A stretch of DNA of 46,045 bases from Streptomyces purpureus (GTDB taxonomy: Bacteria > Actinomycetota > Actinomycetes > Streptomycetales > Streptomycetaceae): positions 1 to 46,045 of the forward strand of contig NZ_BMQQ01000041.1 in NCBI RefSeq assembly GCF_014648195.1. The letters run 5' to 3'. A program made the position numbers and the translations under genes. The notes under the pieces were generated by a model, which saw only the letters and a list, made by a program, of their open reading frames with translations, was not told where the DNA came from and did no database searches. Of this stretch, positions 26,162 through 34,626 are shown piece by piece. Position 1 is the first letter of the stretch. Every line of letters starts with the position of its first letter.

Positions 26162-26665
26162 TCAGTAGGCGATGCGGTCGGACTTGGCCAGCCACGCGTC
26201 GAACGGCGCCGTACGGTTCGGCAGGTCCAGCTGCTCGACCGACATCGGCCACCTCGACGCGGGCTGCTTCTCGAACAGGTCGTAGAACCTGCGGTCGTCG
26301 AATCCGGCCATCGCGGCGTCGTCACGGTCGGCGGCGTAGATGAACCGGTCGACGCGCGCCCACAGCGCGGAGGAAAGACACATCGGACACGGCTCGCACG
26401 AGGTGATCAGCACACAGCCCTCGAGCGAGAAGGTGCCCAGTTCCTTGCAGGCGGCCCGGATCGCGCTCACCTCGGCATGCGCCGTCGGGTCCAGGTTCGC
26501 GGTGACCTGATTGTTACCTATCGCGACAACCTCGCCCGCCTTGGCCACCAGCGCGCCGAACGGACCGCCGCCGTTCGCCACGCTGTTCGTGGCCAGCCTG
26601 ATCGCCTCGTCCAGCCAGGTCCGCTCCAGCTCGTGGCTGCTCGTCTCTTGGGTGTGCGCGGTCAT
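26162..26665 (-). CDS. guaD: Guanine deaminase (cytidine-deaminase fold)
   Basis: ATG 26665 follows AAGGAGC and gives 167 residues; the longer frame upstream has no ribosome site. The zinc site is complete: H63-A-E65 in TAHAEVSAIR and P-C93-x-x-C96 in CEPCPMC. N51 in IGNNQVT fits the substrate pocket. The C-terminal segment AGFDDRRFYDLFEKQPASRWP agrees with the guanine deaminases of the B. subtilis GuaD type, in which a swapped C-terminus covers the active site. It converts guanine to xanthine and ammonia in purine salvage/catabolism. tRNA adenosine deaminase is less likely given that C-terminus. It is a single-gene unit with its own terminator and a repeat-containing upstream region. Confidence 0.88.
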   Translation of the reverse strand: MTAHTQETSSHELERTWLDEAIRLATNSVANGGGPFGALVAKAGEVVAIGNNQVTANLDPTAHAEVSAIRAACKELGTFSLEGCVLITSCEPCPMCLSSALWARVDRFIYAADRDDAAMAGFDDRRFYDLFEKQPASRWPMSVEQLDLPNRTAPFDAWLAKSDRIAY

Positions 26666-26732
26666 GGTTGCTCCTTCTTGGAAACGGTGAGGATTCCCCC
26701 GGATGCTCTGCCGCGCTTCCGCCCATGTGAGG

Positions 26733-26758
26733 GGGTCGGAGTACTGGGTCGGAGTACT
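26733..26758. repeat. Tandem 13-base direct repeat upstream of guanine deaminase
   Basis: GGGTCGGAGTACT occurs twice back to back (26733-26745, 26746-26758), ending in the palindrome GGAGTACTCC. It sits about 70-95 bases upstream of the deaminase start, in the promoter zone, and could be an activator or repressor site. Confidence 0.6.
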
Positions 26759-27013
26759 CCACGACACTCATCCTTGCTTCGTTGGAATGCGTGTAAGGAG
26801 TACACAGCCAACCGACCGGAAACAGTCAGAGGTTGAAGACATGAAACGTCGGCAAACAGAGGCCCGACCTTTCGTAGCTTGCTACAAGGGTCGGCGCCTC
26901 GGACCCACGCGCCAGGCCCGGTCCTGCCGACGCTCAACCTGATTGGGGCGCGTATGAGCCCTCTTGTCCCCTGATCACGTCCGGGCACGTCCGGGGGTGA
27001 GACGTCCCCGCGT
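26759..27013. other. Intergenic region with no detectable gene
   Basis: This region has lower GC than its neighbours and no frame with a ribosome site. It probably holds the promoter of guanine deaminase at its left end. I see no hairpin that would clearly end the esterase transcript. Confidence 0.5.
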
Positions 27014-27944
27014 TCAGGATGAAACCTTCGGGTGGGCCTCGAAGAACTCCCAGATGAGATCGGTCGCGTTCACGCCGGTCGCCGGGTGGCCCCTGGTCTG
27101 GTCCTTACTGCCTGGCCAGCTGTGGCCCATGTCCGGGAGACGGTACGTCGTGAACGCCGATTTGTCGCGACATGTCGCCGATGTGCGCGTACTCTTGCCC
27201 TCGATCTTTCCGGGACTCCCCGCCTTGCAATCGAGGCGTTCCGTCCAGGCCTTTATGCCCTGTTCGAAATCCCTGTAGTATTTCTCCAGACCGCCGACAA
27301 AAGTGACCACCGACACCGGTTTTTTCGGCATATACGTGGTTTTCTGCGCGGCCGTGCCGATATAGCCGCCGCTGACCGGGGCAATCGCGGCGAACGTGCC
27401 CGGTATTTCTATCACGAGTTTGAAGGACATGTCCGCGCCGTTGGAAATACCGGTGGCGTAGATGCGCCGGGGATCGGCCTTCCATGCGTCGACGAGCCGT
27501 TTCGTCATCGCGCCGATGAAACCGACGTCGTCCTCGCTGCCGCAGCAGATGAGGGCGTTGTACCCCTGATCGACTCCATTCGGATAGGCGACGAGAAAGC
27601 GTTCCTTGTCGGCCTTGGCATTGAAACCGGTCAGTTTGGCGGCGTACGCACCGTTGGCCGGGTAGGGGTGCATGACGACGACCAGGGGGAGTCGTTCAGC
27701 CGGCGTGTAGCCGTGCGTGGACCGCGTAGACGCGCTGCTCGCCCTTCCAGGTCATGGTGACCGTCTGATCGCCGGGGCGTGGCGTCTCCTTCGCCGGCGG
27801 CGTTGTCGACGGCGTTGTCGACTGCGTCGTCGGAGGCCTCGTGGGCTTCGCTCTTCCGCTGCCGTCGTCATCGGTGTTCGCACCGCAGCTGACCAGGGGG
27901 AACAGCAGGGCCAGAGCGGCGATCCGTAAGAGGGGTGTCCGCAT
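27014..27944 (-). pseudogene. PHB depolymerase/feruloyl esterase-like lipoprotein, split by a frameshift
   Basis: The 5' part (27944 to about 27700) codes a lipoprotein signal with C20 in LLFPLVSCGAN, a Thr/Pro-rich linker, and the start of a domain (VTMTWKGEQRVYAVHA). The frame then ends at a TGA at 27696. A one-frame shift near 27705-27715 restores GYTPAERLPLVVVMHPYP and continues for about 230 residues. Those include the serine-hydrolase elbow ATGISNGADM, the His region LPDMGHSWPG, and a paired-Cys pattern typical of LpqC/PHB depolymerase-like esterases. An intact gene would make about 305 residues. Either the gene is inactive or the read has an error at this point. Its base composition is less G/C-rich than that of its neighbours. 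Confidence 0.8.
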
Positions 27945-28069
27945 TGGAGCATGGTGGCAGCGGCGTGAGGGACGATCCAGAGGAATGGAGGATTCTGAGC
28001 GCGAAGGAGTTCAGACGCCGATTCCGTAATTCGTTTCGTGCCGTGCGGCGGGCGTCGTACCGTGGCGCG

Positions 28070-28606
28070 GTGGCGACTCAGGTGATCATTCTCAACGGTG
28101 GTTCCAGCTCGGGTAAATCCGCGATCGTACGGTGCCTGCAGGCAGTACTGCCGGAGCCATGGCTGGCGTTCGGCTGCGACTCGTTCGTCGACGCCTTGCC
28201 GGCGAAGATGCAGGAGTCGGACGACGGGATCGTGTTCGCGGCGGATGGCGAGGTGAGCGTCGGTGCGGACTTCCGGGCGCTGGAGGCGGCCTGGATGGAG
28301 GGCGTCGCGGCGATGGTCCGTGCAGGCGCGAGGGTCGTCATCGACGACGTCTTCCTCGGCACAGCGGCGTCCCAGGAGCGGTGGCGGAAGGCCCTGTACG
28401 GACTGGACGTGCTGTGGGTCGGCGTCAGGTGTGACAGTACGGTCGCCGCGGGTCGTGAGGGAGCGCGGGGAGATCGCATCCGGGGGATGGCCGCGTCGCA
28501 GGCCGACGTGGTTCACGAGGGAGTCACCTACGACTTGGAGGTGGACACGACACACACCGAGTCACTGACGTGTGCGCGCACCATCGCCGCGCAGGTCAGC
28601 CGCTGA
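28070..28606 (+). CDS. cpt: Chloramphenicol 3-O-phosphotransferase
   Basis: The GTG at 28070 gives 178 residues, the exact length of the Streptomyces venezuelae enzyme as I recall it, and the sequences look alike end to end. Visible are the Walker A loop GGSSSGKS (10-17), D37 in AFGCDSF (the proposed catalytic base), the VVIDDVFLG strand, and R133/R136 in the lid REGARGDR. The C-terminus VVHEGVTYDLEVDTTHTES is also characteristic. The enzyme uses ATP to phosphorylate the primary hydroxyl of chloramphenicol, which inactivates the drug in the cytosol. There are no chloramphenicol biosynthesis genes in the window, so it is a stand-alone resistance gene here. The ribosome site is weak. A shikimate-kinase-like role is an alternative fold match only. 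Confidence 0.9.
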   Translation: MATQVIILNGGSSSGKSAIVRCLQAVLPEPWLAFGCDSFVDALPAKMQESDDGIVFAADGEVSVGADFRALEAAWMEGVAAMVRAGARVVIDDVFLGTAASQERWRKALYGLDVLWVGVRCDSTVAAGREGARGDRIRGMAASQADVVHEGVTYDLEVDTTHTESLTCARTIAAQVSR

Positions 28607-28710
28607 TCACGGGATCGGTTCCCGGCTCACGGGCCGCCGTGACAGTCGCTCCCTCCTGCCGCCGCGTATTTCGAAGGCGGCCACGCTCCTCGGCCGCCTA
28701 GCCTCCCCCC

Positions 28711-29472
28711 ATGCCGACCACAGAACTCCAGCGGATCAACTCCTTCCTGACGGCCTTCGCCCGCCGTCAGGCCGTGCGCGTCGTCGACGTCCAGGGCGGG
28801 TTCGCCGTGTACGACGACGTTTTCGCGCATTCCCACGCGAACAACCAGGTCGTCATCGACACCGCCGTGGACCCCGGAGCACTGCCCGCCATCGCGGAGG
28901 AGGCACTGGCGCATCTGCCGCACCGACTGGTCTCCGTCCTGGACGACGAAGTCGGCATGGCGTGTGCAGAGCCCATGACCCGGGCCGGATACACCCACTC
29001 CACCTATCTGGTCATGCTGCACACCGGCCCGGTGCCCGCCGGTGGAGCCGCGGAGGAGGTCGGCCTCGACGCGCTACGTGCCCCACACACCCTGCGCTGG
29101 CAGGGTCTCCTCCCGGACGTCGACGACGAGGTCGTACGCCACCTCGTCGAACGGCGCGAGGTCCGCCACCGCGGAGCCGACGTCGTTCGCTTCGTCGGCG
29201 CACGTACGGAGGAGGGCGAGGTCGCCTCCTGGGCCGACCTCTATCTGGAGCCGGCCACCGGCATCGCCCAGATCGAGGAGCTGATCACCGCGGAGGCCCA
29301 ACTCGGTCGCGGCTATGCCGACGCCGTCCTGACCACCGCCCTGCGCATGGCTGCCGACAAGGGCTGCGGTACCCGTTTCCTGACCGCTGATGCGGCGGAC
29401 TGGCCACGACACTGGTACGAGCGCCGCGGCTTCTCCGTCATTGGCCGCTCCCACTGCTTCGAACGGAGCTGA
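28711..29472 (+). CDS. GNAT family N-acetyltransferase
   Basis: This 253-residue protein has an N-terminal half without clear motifs (FLTAFARRQAVRVVDVQGGFAVY) and a C-terminal GNAT-like half. That half has a strand VASWADLYLEPATGIAQIEELIT, the acetyl-CoA loop region QLGRGYADAVLTTALRMAAD, and the terminal WPRHWYERRGFSVIGRSHCFER. The R/Q-x-x-G-x-G/A loop is partly degenerate (Q-L-G-R-G-Y-A). Substrate unknown. It starts at ATG 28711, about 100 bases downstream of cpt on the same strand, so the two may be cotranscribed. A role in drug modification is possible but not shown. Confidence 0.85.
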   Translation: MPTTELQRINSFLTAFARRQAVRVVDVQGGFAVYDDVFAHSHANNQVVIDTAVDPGALPAIAEEALAHLPHRLVSVLDDEVGMACAEPMTRAGYTHSTYLVMLHTGPVPAGGAAEEVGLDALRAPHTLRWQGLLPDVDDEVVRHLVERREVRHRGADVVRFVGARTEEGEVASWADLYLEPATGIAQIEELITAEAQLGRGYADAVLTTALRMAADKGCGTRFLTADAADWPRHWYERRGFSVIGRSHCFERS

Positions 29473-29591
29473 GTCGGTGTTGAGGCGGCGGCGGTCGGCG
29501 GCCTCCGTGCGGCGGTGTCTCGGACAGTAGGGTGAATCAACGTACGACCTGACGTGAAGGACGAGGCAGCACCAGGCAGGGGGACGTGGCA

Positions 29592-30221
29592 GTGGACACA
29601 GCGGGGATGGTGGAGATCACCTCGGAGGAGGAGCTGCGCGAGCTGCTGGGCGTGCCGACGCCGGTCGCTCTGGCGAAGGAGCGGTCCGCTCTACACGAGC
29701 TCGACCGGGAGTGGCTCGCGCACGCGTCCCTCTGCCTGATCGCCACCGCGGACGCGAACGGGTGGTGCGACGTGTCTCCCAAGGGTGATCCGGCCGGCTT
29801 CACGAAGGTCCTGGACGACACCACCATCGCGATCCCGGAACGCCCCGGGAACCGACGTGCCGACAGCTTCCACAACGTCCTGGCCAACCCACGTGTGGGC
29901 CTGCTCTTCCTGGTGCCGGGACGGGGCGACACCCTGCGTATCAACGGCCGGGCGCGTCTGGTGCGGGAAGCTCCGTTCTTCGACGAGATGACGGTCAAGG
30001 GTCATCGGCCCCGACTCGCGATGGTCGTCGAGACCGAGGAGATCTTCTTCCACTGCTCGAAGGCGTTCCTCCGCTCCGACCTGTGGAAGCCGGAGACCTG
30101 GACGCCGGAAGCCGTACCCTCACGTGCGCGGATCTCCAAGAGCCTGGAGCGCACGGACCAGTCGCTGGAGGACCTGGAGCGCTACTACGGCCCCCGGTAC
30201 GCGGAGGGCATGTACCGCTGA
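29592..30221 (+). CDS. PPOX-class FMN-dependent flavoprotein (pyridoxamine-phosphate-oxidase-like)
   Basis: About 209 residues. The second GTG at 29592 has the better spacing from AGGGGG; GTG at 29586 is the alternative. The split-barrel pattern is clear: LCLIATADANGWCDVSPKGD, IAIPERPGNRRADSFHNVLA, VGLLFLVPGRGDTLRINGRA, and a C-terminal EEIFFHCSKAFLRSDLW. It matches the actinobacterial MSMEG_1061 subfamily. Members bind FMN or F420 and reduce or oxidise small compounds; the substrate is not known. The R-P-G-N-R-R-A-D-S segment likely contacts the FMN phosphate. It is convergent to the molybdenum oxidase operon, with only 27 bases between stops. Confidence 0.88.
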   Translation: MDTAGMVEITSEEELRELLGVPTPVALAKERSALHELDREWLAHASLCLIATADANGWCDVSPKGDPAGFTKVLDDTTIAIPERPGNRRADSFHNVLANPRVGLLFLVPGRGDTLRINGRARLVREAPFFDEMTVKGHRPRLAMVVETEEIFFHCSKAFLRSDLWKPETWTPEAVPSRARISKSLERTDQSLEDLERYYGPRYAEGMYR

Positions 30222-30248
30222 TCCCAACGGGCCCGTAGGGCCGCGCCC

Positions 30249-32366
30249 TCAGCCGAGGACGGCGAGGACGCGGTCCGGGGTCAGGGGCAGTTCGCGCAGG
30301 CGCCGGCCCGTCGCATGGCAGAAGGCGTTGCCGACGGCCGCCGCCGTGCCCACGATGCCGATTTCGCCGATGCCCTTGCCGCCGGCCGGGTTGAGGTGTT
30401 TGTCGTCCTCCTCGATCCAGTGCGCCTCGATGTCGCCTACGTCCGCGTGGACCGGTACGTGATACGAGGCCAGGTCGCTCTCCGGGAAGTCCCCGAACGC
30501 CGGGTCCGTCGTGCTGTGTTCCGTCAGGGCCATGCCCAGCCCCATGATCATGCCGCCCACGAACTGGGAGCGTGCGGTGAGGGGGTTGAGGATGCGGCCC
30601 GCGGCGAACACGCCCAGCAGGCGCCGCGCCCGCACCTCTCCGGTGACCGTGTCGACCTGCACCTCGGCGAACTGGGCGCCGAAGGCGTGCCGAGCGTACG
30701 GCGAGCGCTGCTTGGCGTGCGCCCTCGTGTCGGCGGAGGCGGAGAGTCCGCCGTCGGGCACCGGCCCTTCGTGGCGGTCGAGGCGGGCGATCAGGGCTGT
30801 GCACGCGTCATGGACGGCCCAGCCCCAGGACGCCGTGCCCGAGGAACCGCCGGCCAGCGGGGCCTCGGGGAGCGTCGTGTGGCCGATCGCCGTCGTGACC
30901 CTGTCGAGCGGCACGCCGAGGGCGTCGGCCGCGATCTGCGCCAGTACGGTACGGGCGCCGGTGCCGATGTCGGTGGCGTTGACCTCGACGACGTACGTGC
31001 CGTCCGGGAGCGCATGAGCCCGCGCCGTGCAGGGCGAGACCAGTACGGGGTAGGTGGCGGCCGCCACGCCCGTACCGATCAGCAAGGGCCCGTCCCGCCG
31101 AGAGGCGCGGTGCGCGGACCAGCCGAACCGTGTGGCGCCCTCACGCAGGCAGTCGACCACATGACGGCTGCTGAAGGGGTGGCCGCTTTCGGGTTCGGTG
31201 GCGGGCTCGTTGCGGATCCGTAGTTCGACGGGGTCGAGGCCGAGGGCGTCGGCCAGTTCGTCCATGGCCGATTCGAGCGCGTACATGCCGGGGCACTCCC
31301 CCGGGGCGCGCATCCAGGAGGGCGTGGGGACGTCGAGCGCGACGACCCGGTGGGTGGTGAGGTGGGCGGGCGCGGCGTACATGACGCGGGCGGGGACGGC
31401 GGCCTGCTCGACGAACTCGCTGACGCGGGAGGTGTACGTCGTCACCTCGTGGGCGAGGGCGGTCAGGACGCCGTCCTCTCGGGCTGCGAGTCTCACGTGG
31501 TGCAGGGTGGGGGCGCGGTGGCCGACGACGGCCGGCATGTGGCGCCGTGGCAGGGCGAGTTTGACGGGCCGGCCCGTGTGGCGGGCGGCCATCACGGCCA
31601 GGACGACGTGCGGCCGCGGGGTGCCTTTGGACCCGAATCCCCCGCCGACGTGCTCGGAGATGACGGTGATGCTGTCCTCGGGCAGGTCGAAGAGACTGGC
31701 CAGCGCTGTCCGTACGGGTCCCGCTCCCTGGCTCGAGTCGTGGACGGTGAGCCGGCCGGTGCCGCCGTCCCAATGGGCGGTGGCGGCGTGCGGTTCCATG
31801 GGGTGGTTGTGCAGCGGCGGGACCTTGTACGTGCACTCGACGCGTACGGGCGAGGCGGCGAAGGAGGTGGCGGCGTCGCCCTGTTCGAGGTGTGCGGGGT
31901 ATCCGCCGTTGGCCTTCTCGGGCGTGTAGACGCCTGGGTGGTCGACGGTGAGGACCACGTCGTGCGGGGTGTCGGGGTCGGTTTCGTAGGTGACGCGTAC
32001 GGCCTGCGCCGCTTCCCGGGCGGCCTCCAGCGTGTCGGCCACCGCCAGGGCGACGTACCAGCCGTGGTGGGGCACCACGGTGTCCTGGAGCACGTGCAGC
32101 TGCGGATCGTCGGTGGGGCCGAGGCGAGGCGCGTCGAAGGGGGTGAGGACCGCGATGACTCCGGGCAGGGCCAGGGCCGCCGTCGTGTCGACGGCGGTGA
32201 CGCGGCCGCGGGCGACGGTGGCGGGGACGGGCCAGGCGTGGGCGCAGCGCGGCGGGGTGTGCTCGGCGGCGTAGCGGGCGGTGCCGGTGACCTTCTCCCA
32301 GCCCTCCCGGCGGGTGGTGGGCGTGCCCAGTGCGGTGCCGACGACGGCGACGCTGGTGGAGTTCAT
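30249..32366 (-). CDS. Xanthine dehydrogenase family molybdopterin-binding subunit (PaoC type)
   Basis: This 705-residue protein is the large catalytic subunit of a molybdenum hydroxylase. It begins with GWEKVTGTARYAAE and shows HVGGGFGSKG, where the molybdopterin cytosine dinucleotide binds. MRAPGECPGMYALESAMDELA and the C-terminal HLNPAGGKGIGEIGIVG follow; the Glu of the last motif is the conserved catalytic base. No Tat signal is seen, so the enzyme should be cytosolic. With the FAD and [2Fe-2S] subunits upstream it would oxidise aldehydes or N-heterocycles using water oxygen. The length (about 700, not 760-800) and the separate small subunits fit the PaoABC/YagTSR subfamily rather than true xanthine dehydrogenase. 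The ATG at 32366 is 50 bases downstream of the FAD subunit gene. Confidence 0.93.
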   Translation of the reverse strand: MNSTSVAVVGTALGTPTTRREGWEKVTGTARYAAEHTPPRCAHAWPVPATVARGRVTAVDTTAALALPGVIAVLTPFDAPRLGPTDDPQLHVLQDTVVPHHGWYVALAVADTLEAAREAAQAVRVTYETDPDTPHDVVLTVDHPGVYTPEKANGGYPAHLEQGDAATSFAASPVRVECTYKVPPLHNHPMEPHAATAHWDGGTGRLTVHDSSQGAGPVRTALASLFDLPEDSITVISEHVGGGFGSKGTPRPHVVLAVMAARHTGRPVKLALPRRHMPAVVGHRAPTLHHVRLAAREDGVLTALAHEVTTYTSRVSEFVEQAAVPARVMYAAPAHLTTHRVVALDVPTPSWMRAPGECPGMYALESAMDELADALGLDPVELRIRNEPATEPESGHPFSSRHVVDCLREGATRFGWSAHRASRRDGPLLIGTGVAAATYPVLVSPCTARAHALPDGTYVVEVNATDIGTGARTVLAQIAADALGVPLDRVTTAIGHTTLPEAPLAGGSSGTASWGWAVHDACTALIARLDRHEGPVPDGGLSASADTRAHAKQRSPYARHAFGAQFAEVQVDTVTGEVRARRLLGVFAAGRILNPLTARSQFVGGMIMGLGMALTEHSTTDPAFGDFPESDLASYHVPVHADVGDIEAHWIEEDDKHLNPAGGKGIGEIGIVGTAAAVGNAFCHATGRRLRELPLTPDRVLAVLG

Positions 32367-32416
32367 GGTGCCTACTCGTTCGTCCGGGGTCGGGTGCGGG
32401 GGGGTGGGCGGAGAGG

Positions 32417-33409
32417 TCAGGCGGACGCTGAGCGTACGAGTGTGTCCAGCACGTCGCAGGCGAGGTTCTTCGCCAGTCCGACCTTGTAGCCGTTGTCGCG
32501 CAGCGGCTGGGCCTGGAGGAGTTCGGCTTCGACCGCCTGCCGTACGGCCTCCTGCGTCGGTACGGCGCCGCGCAGGCGCTCCTCGGTGATCGTGGCGCGC
32601 CAGGGGCGGTGGGCGAGCCCGCCGAAGCAGACCGCGACATGGCGGACGCGCCCCGCGTCGAGGTCGAGCACGGCGGCGACGGAGGCGAGCGCGAAGGAGT
32701 ACGAGGCGCGGTCCCTGACCTTGCGGTAGCGCGACGGGAGCCCGGCCGGGCCCGGCGGGAGGAGGACGGCGGTGACGATGTCGCCGGGGACCACGACCGT
32801 GTCCTGCTCCGGGCTGTCGCCGGGGAGCCGGTGGAACGTGGTGGCGGGGACCGTACGGAGTCCCTGCGGGCCCCGCAGTTCGATCTGGGCGTCGACGGCG
32901 GCCAGTGCCACCGCCAGATCCGAGGGCTGGGTGGCGATGCAGTGCGCGGAGTGGCCGAGGACGGCGTGGTCGCGGTGGACCCCGTCGCGGGCGCCGCAGC
33001 CGCTGCCCGGCTCGCGCTTGTTGCAGGGTTTGGAGATGTCCTGGAAGTACGAGCAGCGGGTGCGCTGCAGCAGGTTGCCGCCGGTCGTGGCGGCGTTGCG
33101 CAGCTGCCCCGAGGCGCCGGCCAGCAGCGCCTGCGAGACGACCGGGTAGCGGGCGGCGACGAGAGGATGGGCGGCGAAGTCGCTGTTGCGTACGCCAGAG
33201 CCGACCCGCAGTCCGCCGTCCCCCGTCTCCTCGATCGCGTCGAGGGGCAGCCGGGTGAGGTCGACGAGGGTGTCGGGGCGTTCCACGCCGAGTTTCATGA
33301 GGTCCACGAGGTTGGTGCCGCCACCGAGATAGCGGGAGCCGGGGCGGCCTCCGTGGGCGTCGACGGCTTCGGCGAGGCTACCTGCGGCCACGTAGGCGAA
33401 CGGCTTCAC
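32417..33409 (-). CDS. Xanthine dehydrogenase family FAD-binding subunit (PaoB type)
   Basis: This 330-residue protein has the FAD-binding motif RYLGGGTNLVDLMK near the N-terminus and GASGQLRNAATTGGNLLQ. An inserted segment follows with four cysteines (119, 129, 138, 157). Such an insert binds an extra [4Fe-4S] cluster in E. coli PaoB and is absent from simple xanthine-dehydrogenase FAD subunits, so it supports the PaoB-like assignment. The C-terminal CO dehydrogenase flavoprotein domain follows (RDRASYSFALASVAAVL). The GTG at 33409 overlaps the stop of the [2Fe-2S] subunit gene (GTGA), so the two are translationally coupled. It passes electrons from the cluster and FAD to an unknown acceptor. 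Confidence 0.92.
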   Translation of the reverse strand: MKPFAYVAAGSLAEAVDAHGGRPGSRYLGGGTNLVDLMKLGVERPDTLVDLTRLPLDAIEETGDGGLRVGSGVRNSDFAAHPLVAARYPVVSQALLAGASGQLRNAATTGGNLLQRTRCSYFQDISKPCNKREPGSGCGARDGVHRDHAVLGHSAHCIATQPSDLAVALAAVDAQIELRGPQGLRTVPATTFHRLPGDSPEQDTVVVPGDIVTAVLLPPGPAGLPSRYRKVRDRASYSFALASVAAVLDLDAGRVRHVAVCFGGLAHRPWRATITEERLRGAVPTQEAVRQAVEAELLQAQPLRDNGYKVGLAKNLACDVLDTLVRSASA

Positions 33410-33936
33410 GCGATCACGTCCAGGACCGCGTCCACGATGCGCGGATAGGCGCCGCAGCGGCAGAGGTTCCCGCTCATGCGCTCGGCGACCTCGTCACGGG
33501 TGAGGGCGGAGCGACGTGCGGAGGTGGTGGGGTCGGATCCGGCCTCCGCCGTGACTTCGGCGAGCATCCCCACGGCGGAGCAGAGCTGGCCGGGGGTGCA
33601 GTAACCGCACTGGTAGGCGTCCCGTTCCACGAAGGCGGCCTGGAGGGGGTGCGGTGTCGCGGCGTCGCCGAGCCCTTCCACGGTGGTGACCGAGGTGCCC
33701 TGCTGTGCGACGGCGAGCAGCAGGCAGCTGTTGACGCGCCGGCCGTCGACCAGAACGGTGCAGGCGCCGCACTGGCCGTGGTCGCATCCCTTCTTCGCAC
33801 CGATCAGGTCGAGGTGCTCGCGGAGGGCGTCGAGGAGAGTGACCCTGTGGTCCAGGGTGAGCGTGTACTCCTCGCCGTTCACCCGCAACGTGATGCGGGA
33901 GCTGGTCTGCCCGGAATGGCCGGAATGGTTCGCCAC
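33406..33936 (-). CDS. [2Fe-2S]-binding subunit of a molybdenum hydroxylase (PaoA type)
   Basis: The GTG at 33936 is the best start because AGGAGG lies seven bases upstream; it gives 176 residues, and GTG at 33978 is a longer alternative. The first cluster site is GAKKGCDHGQCGAC with a fourth Cys in VNSCLLL; the second is CGYCTPGQLC with CRCGAYPRIVDAV. These are the two [2Fe-2S] domains that link the molybdenum centre to FAD. The Q-C-G-Y-C-T-P-G motif is the family hallmark. No Tat signal is seen, which distinguishes it from the periplasmic E. coli PaoA. It is the first gene of the operon; no MocA/PaoD-like maturation gene follows the large subunit. Confidence 0.94.
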   Translation of the reverse strand: MANHSGHSGQTSSRITLRVNGEEYTLTLDHRVTLLDALREHLDLIGAKKGCDHGQCGACTVLVDGRRVNSCLLLAVAQQGTSVTTVEGLGDAATPHPLQAAFVERDAYQCGYCTPGQLCSAVGMLAEVTAEAGSDPTTSARRSALTRDEVAERMSGNLCRCGAYPRIVDAVLDVIA

Positions 33937-34096
33937 GGCTGCCCCTCCTGTCGGCGATGTGCCCGTCGCCTGTGACACCTACCGTGGCCGCGCCGCAGGG
34001 GACGCCGGACGGGCACGGCTGTCCCTCGGACGGCGGTGGCCGCTCCCCCGGCCGGGGGCGGAACCAACCCGGTGCGGTCTCGCCCGGCTCACGAAA

Positions 34097-34123
34097 CTCA
34101 CAGACCTCACGGACCTCACGGAT
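34097..34123. repeat. Three tandem 9-base units
   Basis: CTCACAGAC, CTCACGGAC and CTCACGGAT are adjacent, overlapping the stop of the DUF6479 gene. Probably replication slippage without a known function. Confidence 0.6.
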
Positions 34124-34376
34124 GGGGGTCCTGCTTGCCGGCGGGGTCCTCGGGGGTCGTCCAGCTCTCCCGCCTGGCCTGCGCGGCGGGGGGCTGGGCC
34201 ATGCCGGCGGCTCGCCGACGGCGGGCGGCACGCCGGCTTCCCCACCAGAACGCGAAGATCAGTATCCCGGCCACCACCACTCCCACCAGGATCAGCAGGA
34301 GCGAAGGCGAGCCGGAAGCCGCGAGGACGGGCGGGGCGGACGGCGTGACGGCCGTGGAAGACAGCGTGGAGAGCAT
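34116..34376 (-). CDS. Small membrane protein, DUF6479 family
   Basis: This 86-residue protein has a Ser/Thr/Pro/Ala-rich N-terminus, one membrane segment (SLLLILVGVVVAGILIFAFWWG, about 25-46) and the basic stretch SRRAARRRRAA directly after it. A hydrophilic tail contains PEDPAG. This layout fits DUF6479, a Streptomyces family without known function. By the positive-inside rule the C-terminus should be cytosolic. The ATG at 34376 is preceded by AGAAGGG. The SRPBCC gene on the same strand lies 250 bases upstream. Confidence 0.75.
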   Translation of the reverse strand: MLSTLSSTAVTPSAPPVLAASGSPSLLLILVGVVVAGILIFAFWWGSRRAARRRRAAGMAQPPAAQARRESWTTPEDPAGKQDPHP

Positions 34377-34478
34377 GGGTGCCCTTCTTCTCGATCTGGG
34401 GCTGGGGTCGGGGACGGGGCGGAGTCGTACGGTGCGGGGCCGGGAGGGCCCTGGGGGCCGGTGGAGGACCGGGGGAGG

Positions 34479-34522
34479 AAGGCCCCGGCGGCCGGTGGTG
34501 GACCGGAAAAGGCCCCGGCGGC
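34479..34522. repeat. Imperfect duplication, AAGGCCCCGGCGGC copies 30 bases apart
   Basis: The 14-base sequence occurs at 34479-34492 and 34509-34522. The flanks GGCCGGTGGAGGACCGG and GGCCGGTGGTGGACCGG are nearly the same, so about 30 bases were duplicated. It lies in the non-coding gap upstream of the DUF6479 gene. Confidence 0.5.
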
Positions 34523-34626
34523 GAGCTGAATCCTCGAGCCCGCCGCCGGGACCCCGTATGCCTTCTCCCGCACGTACCCCGTCACACTCCGACTCGGCCC
34601 TCTGAGCCGGTCACCGGCCGCTGGTG

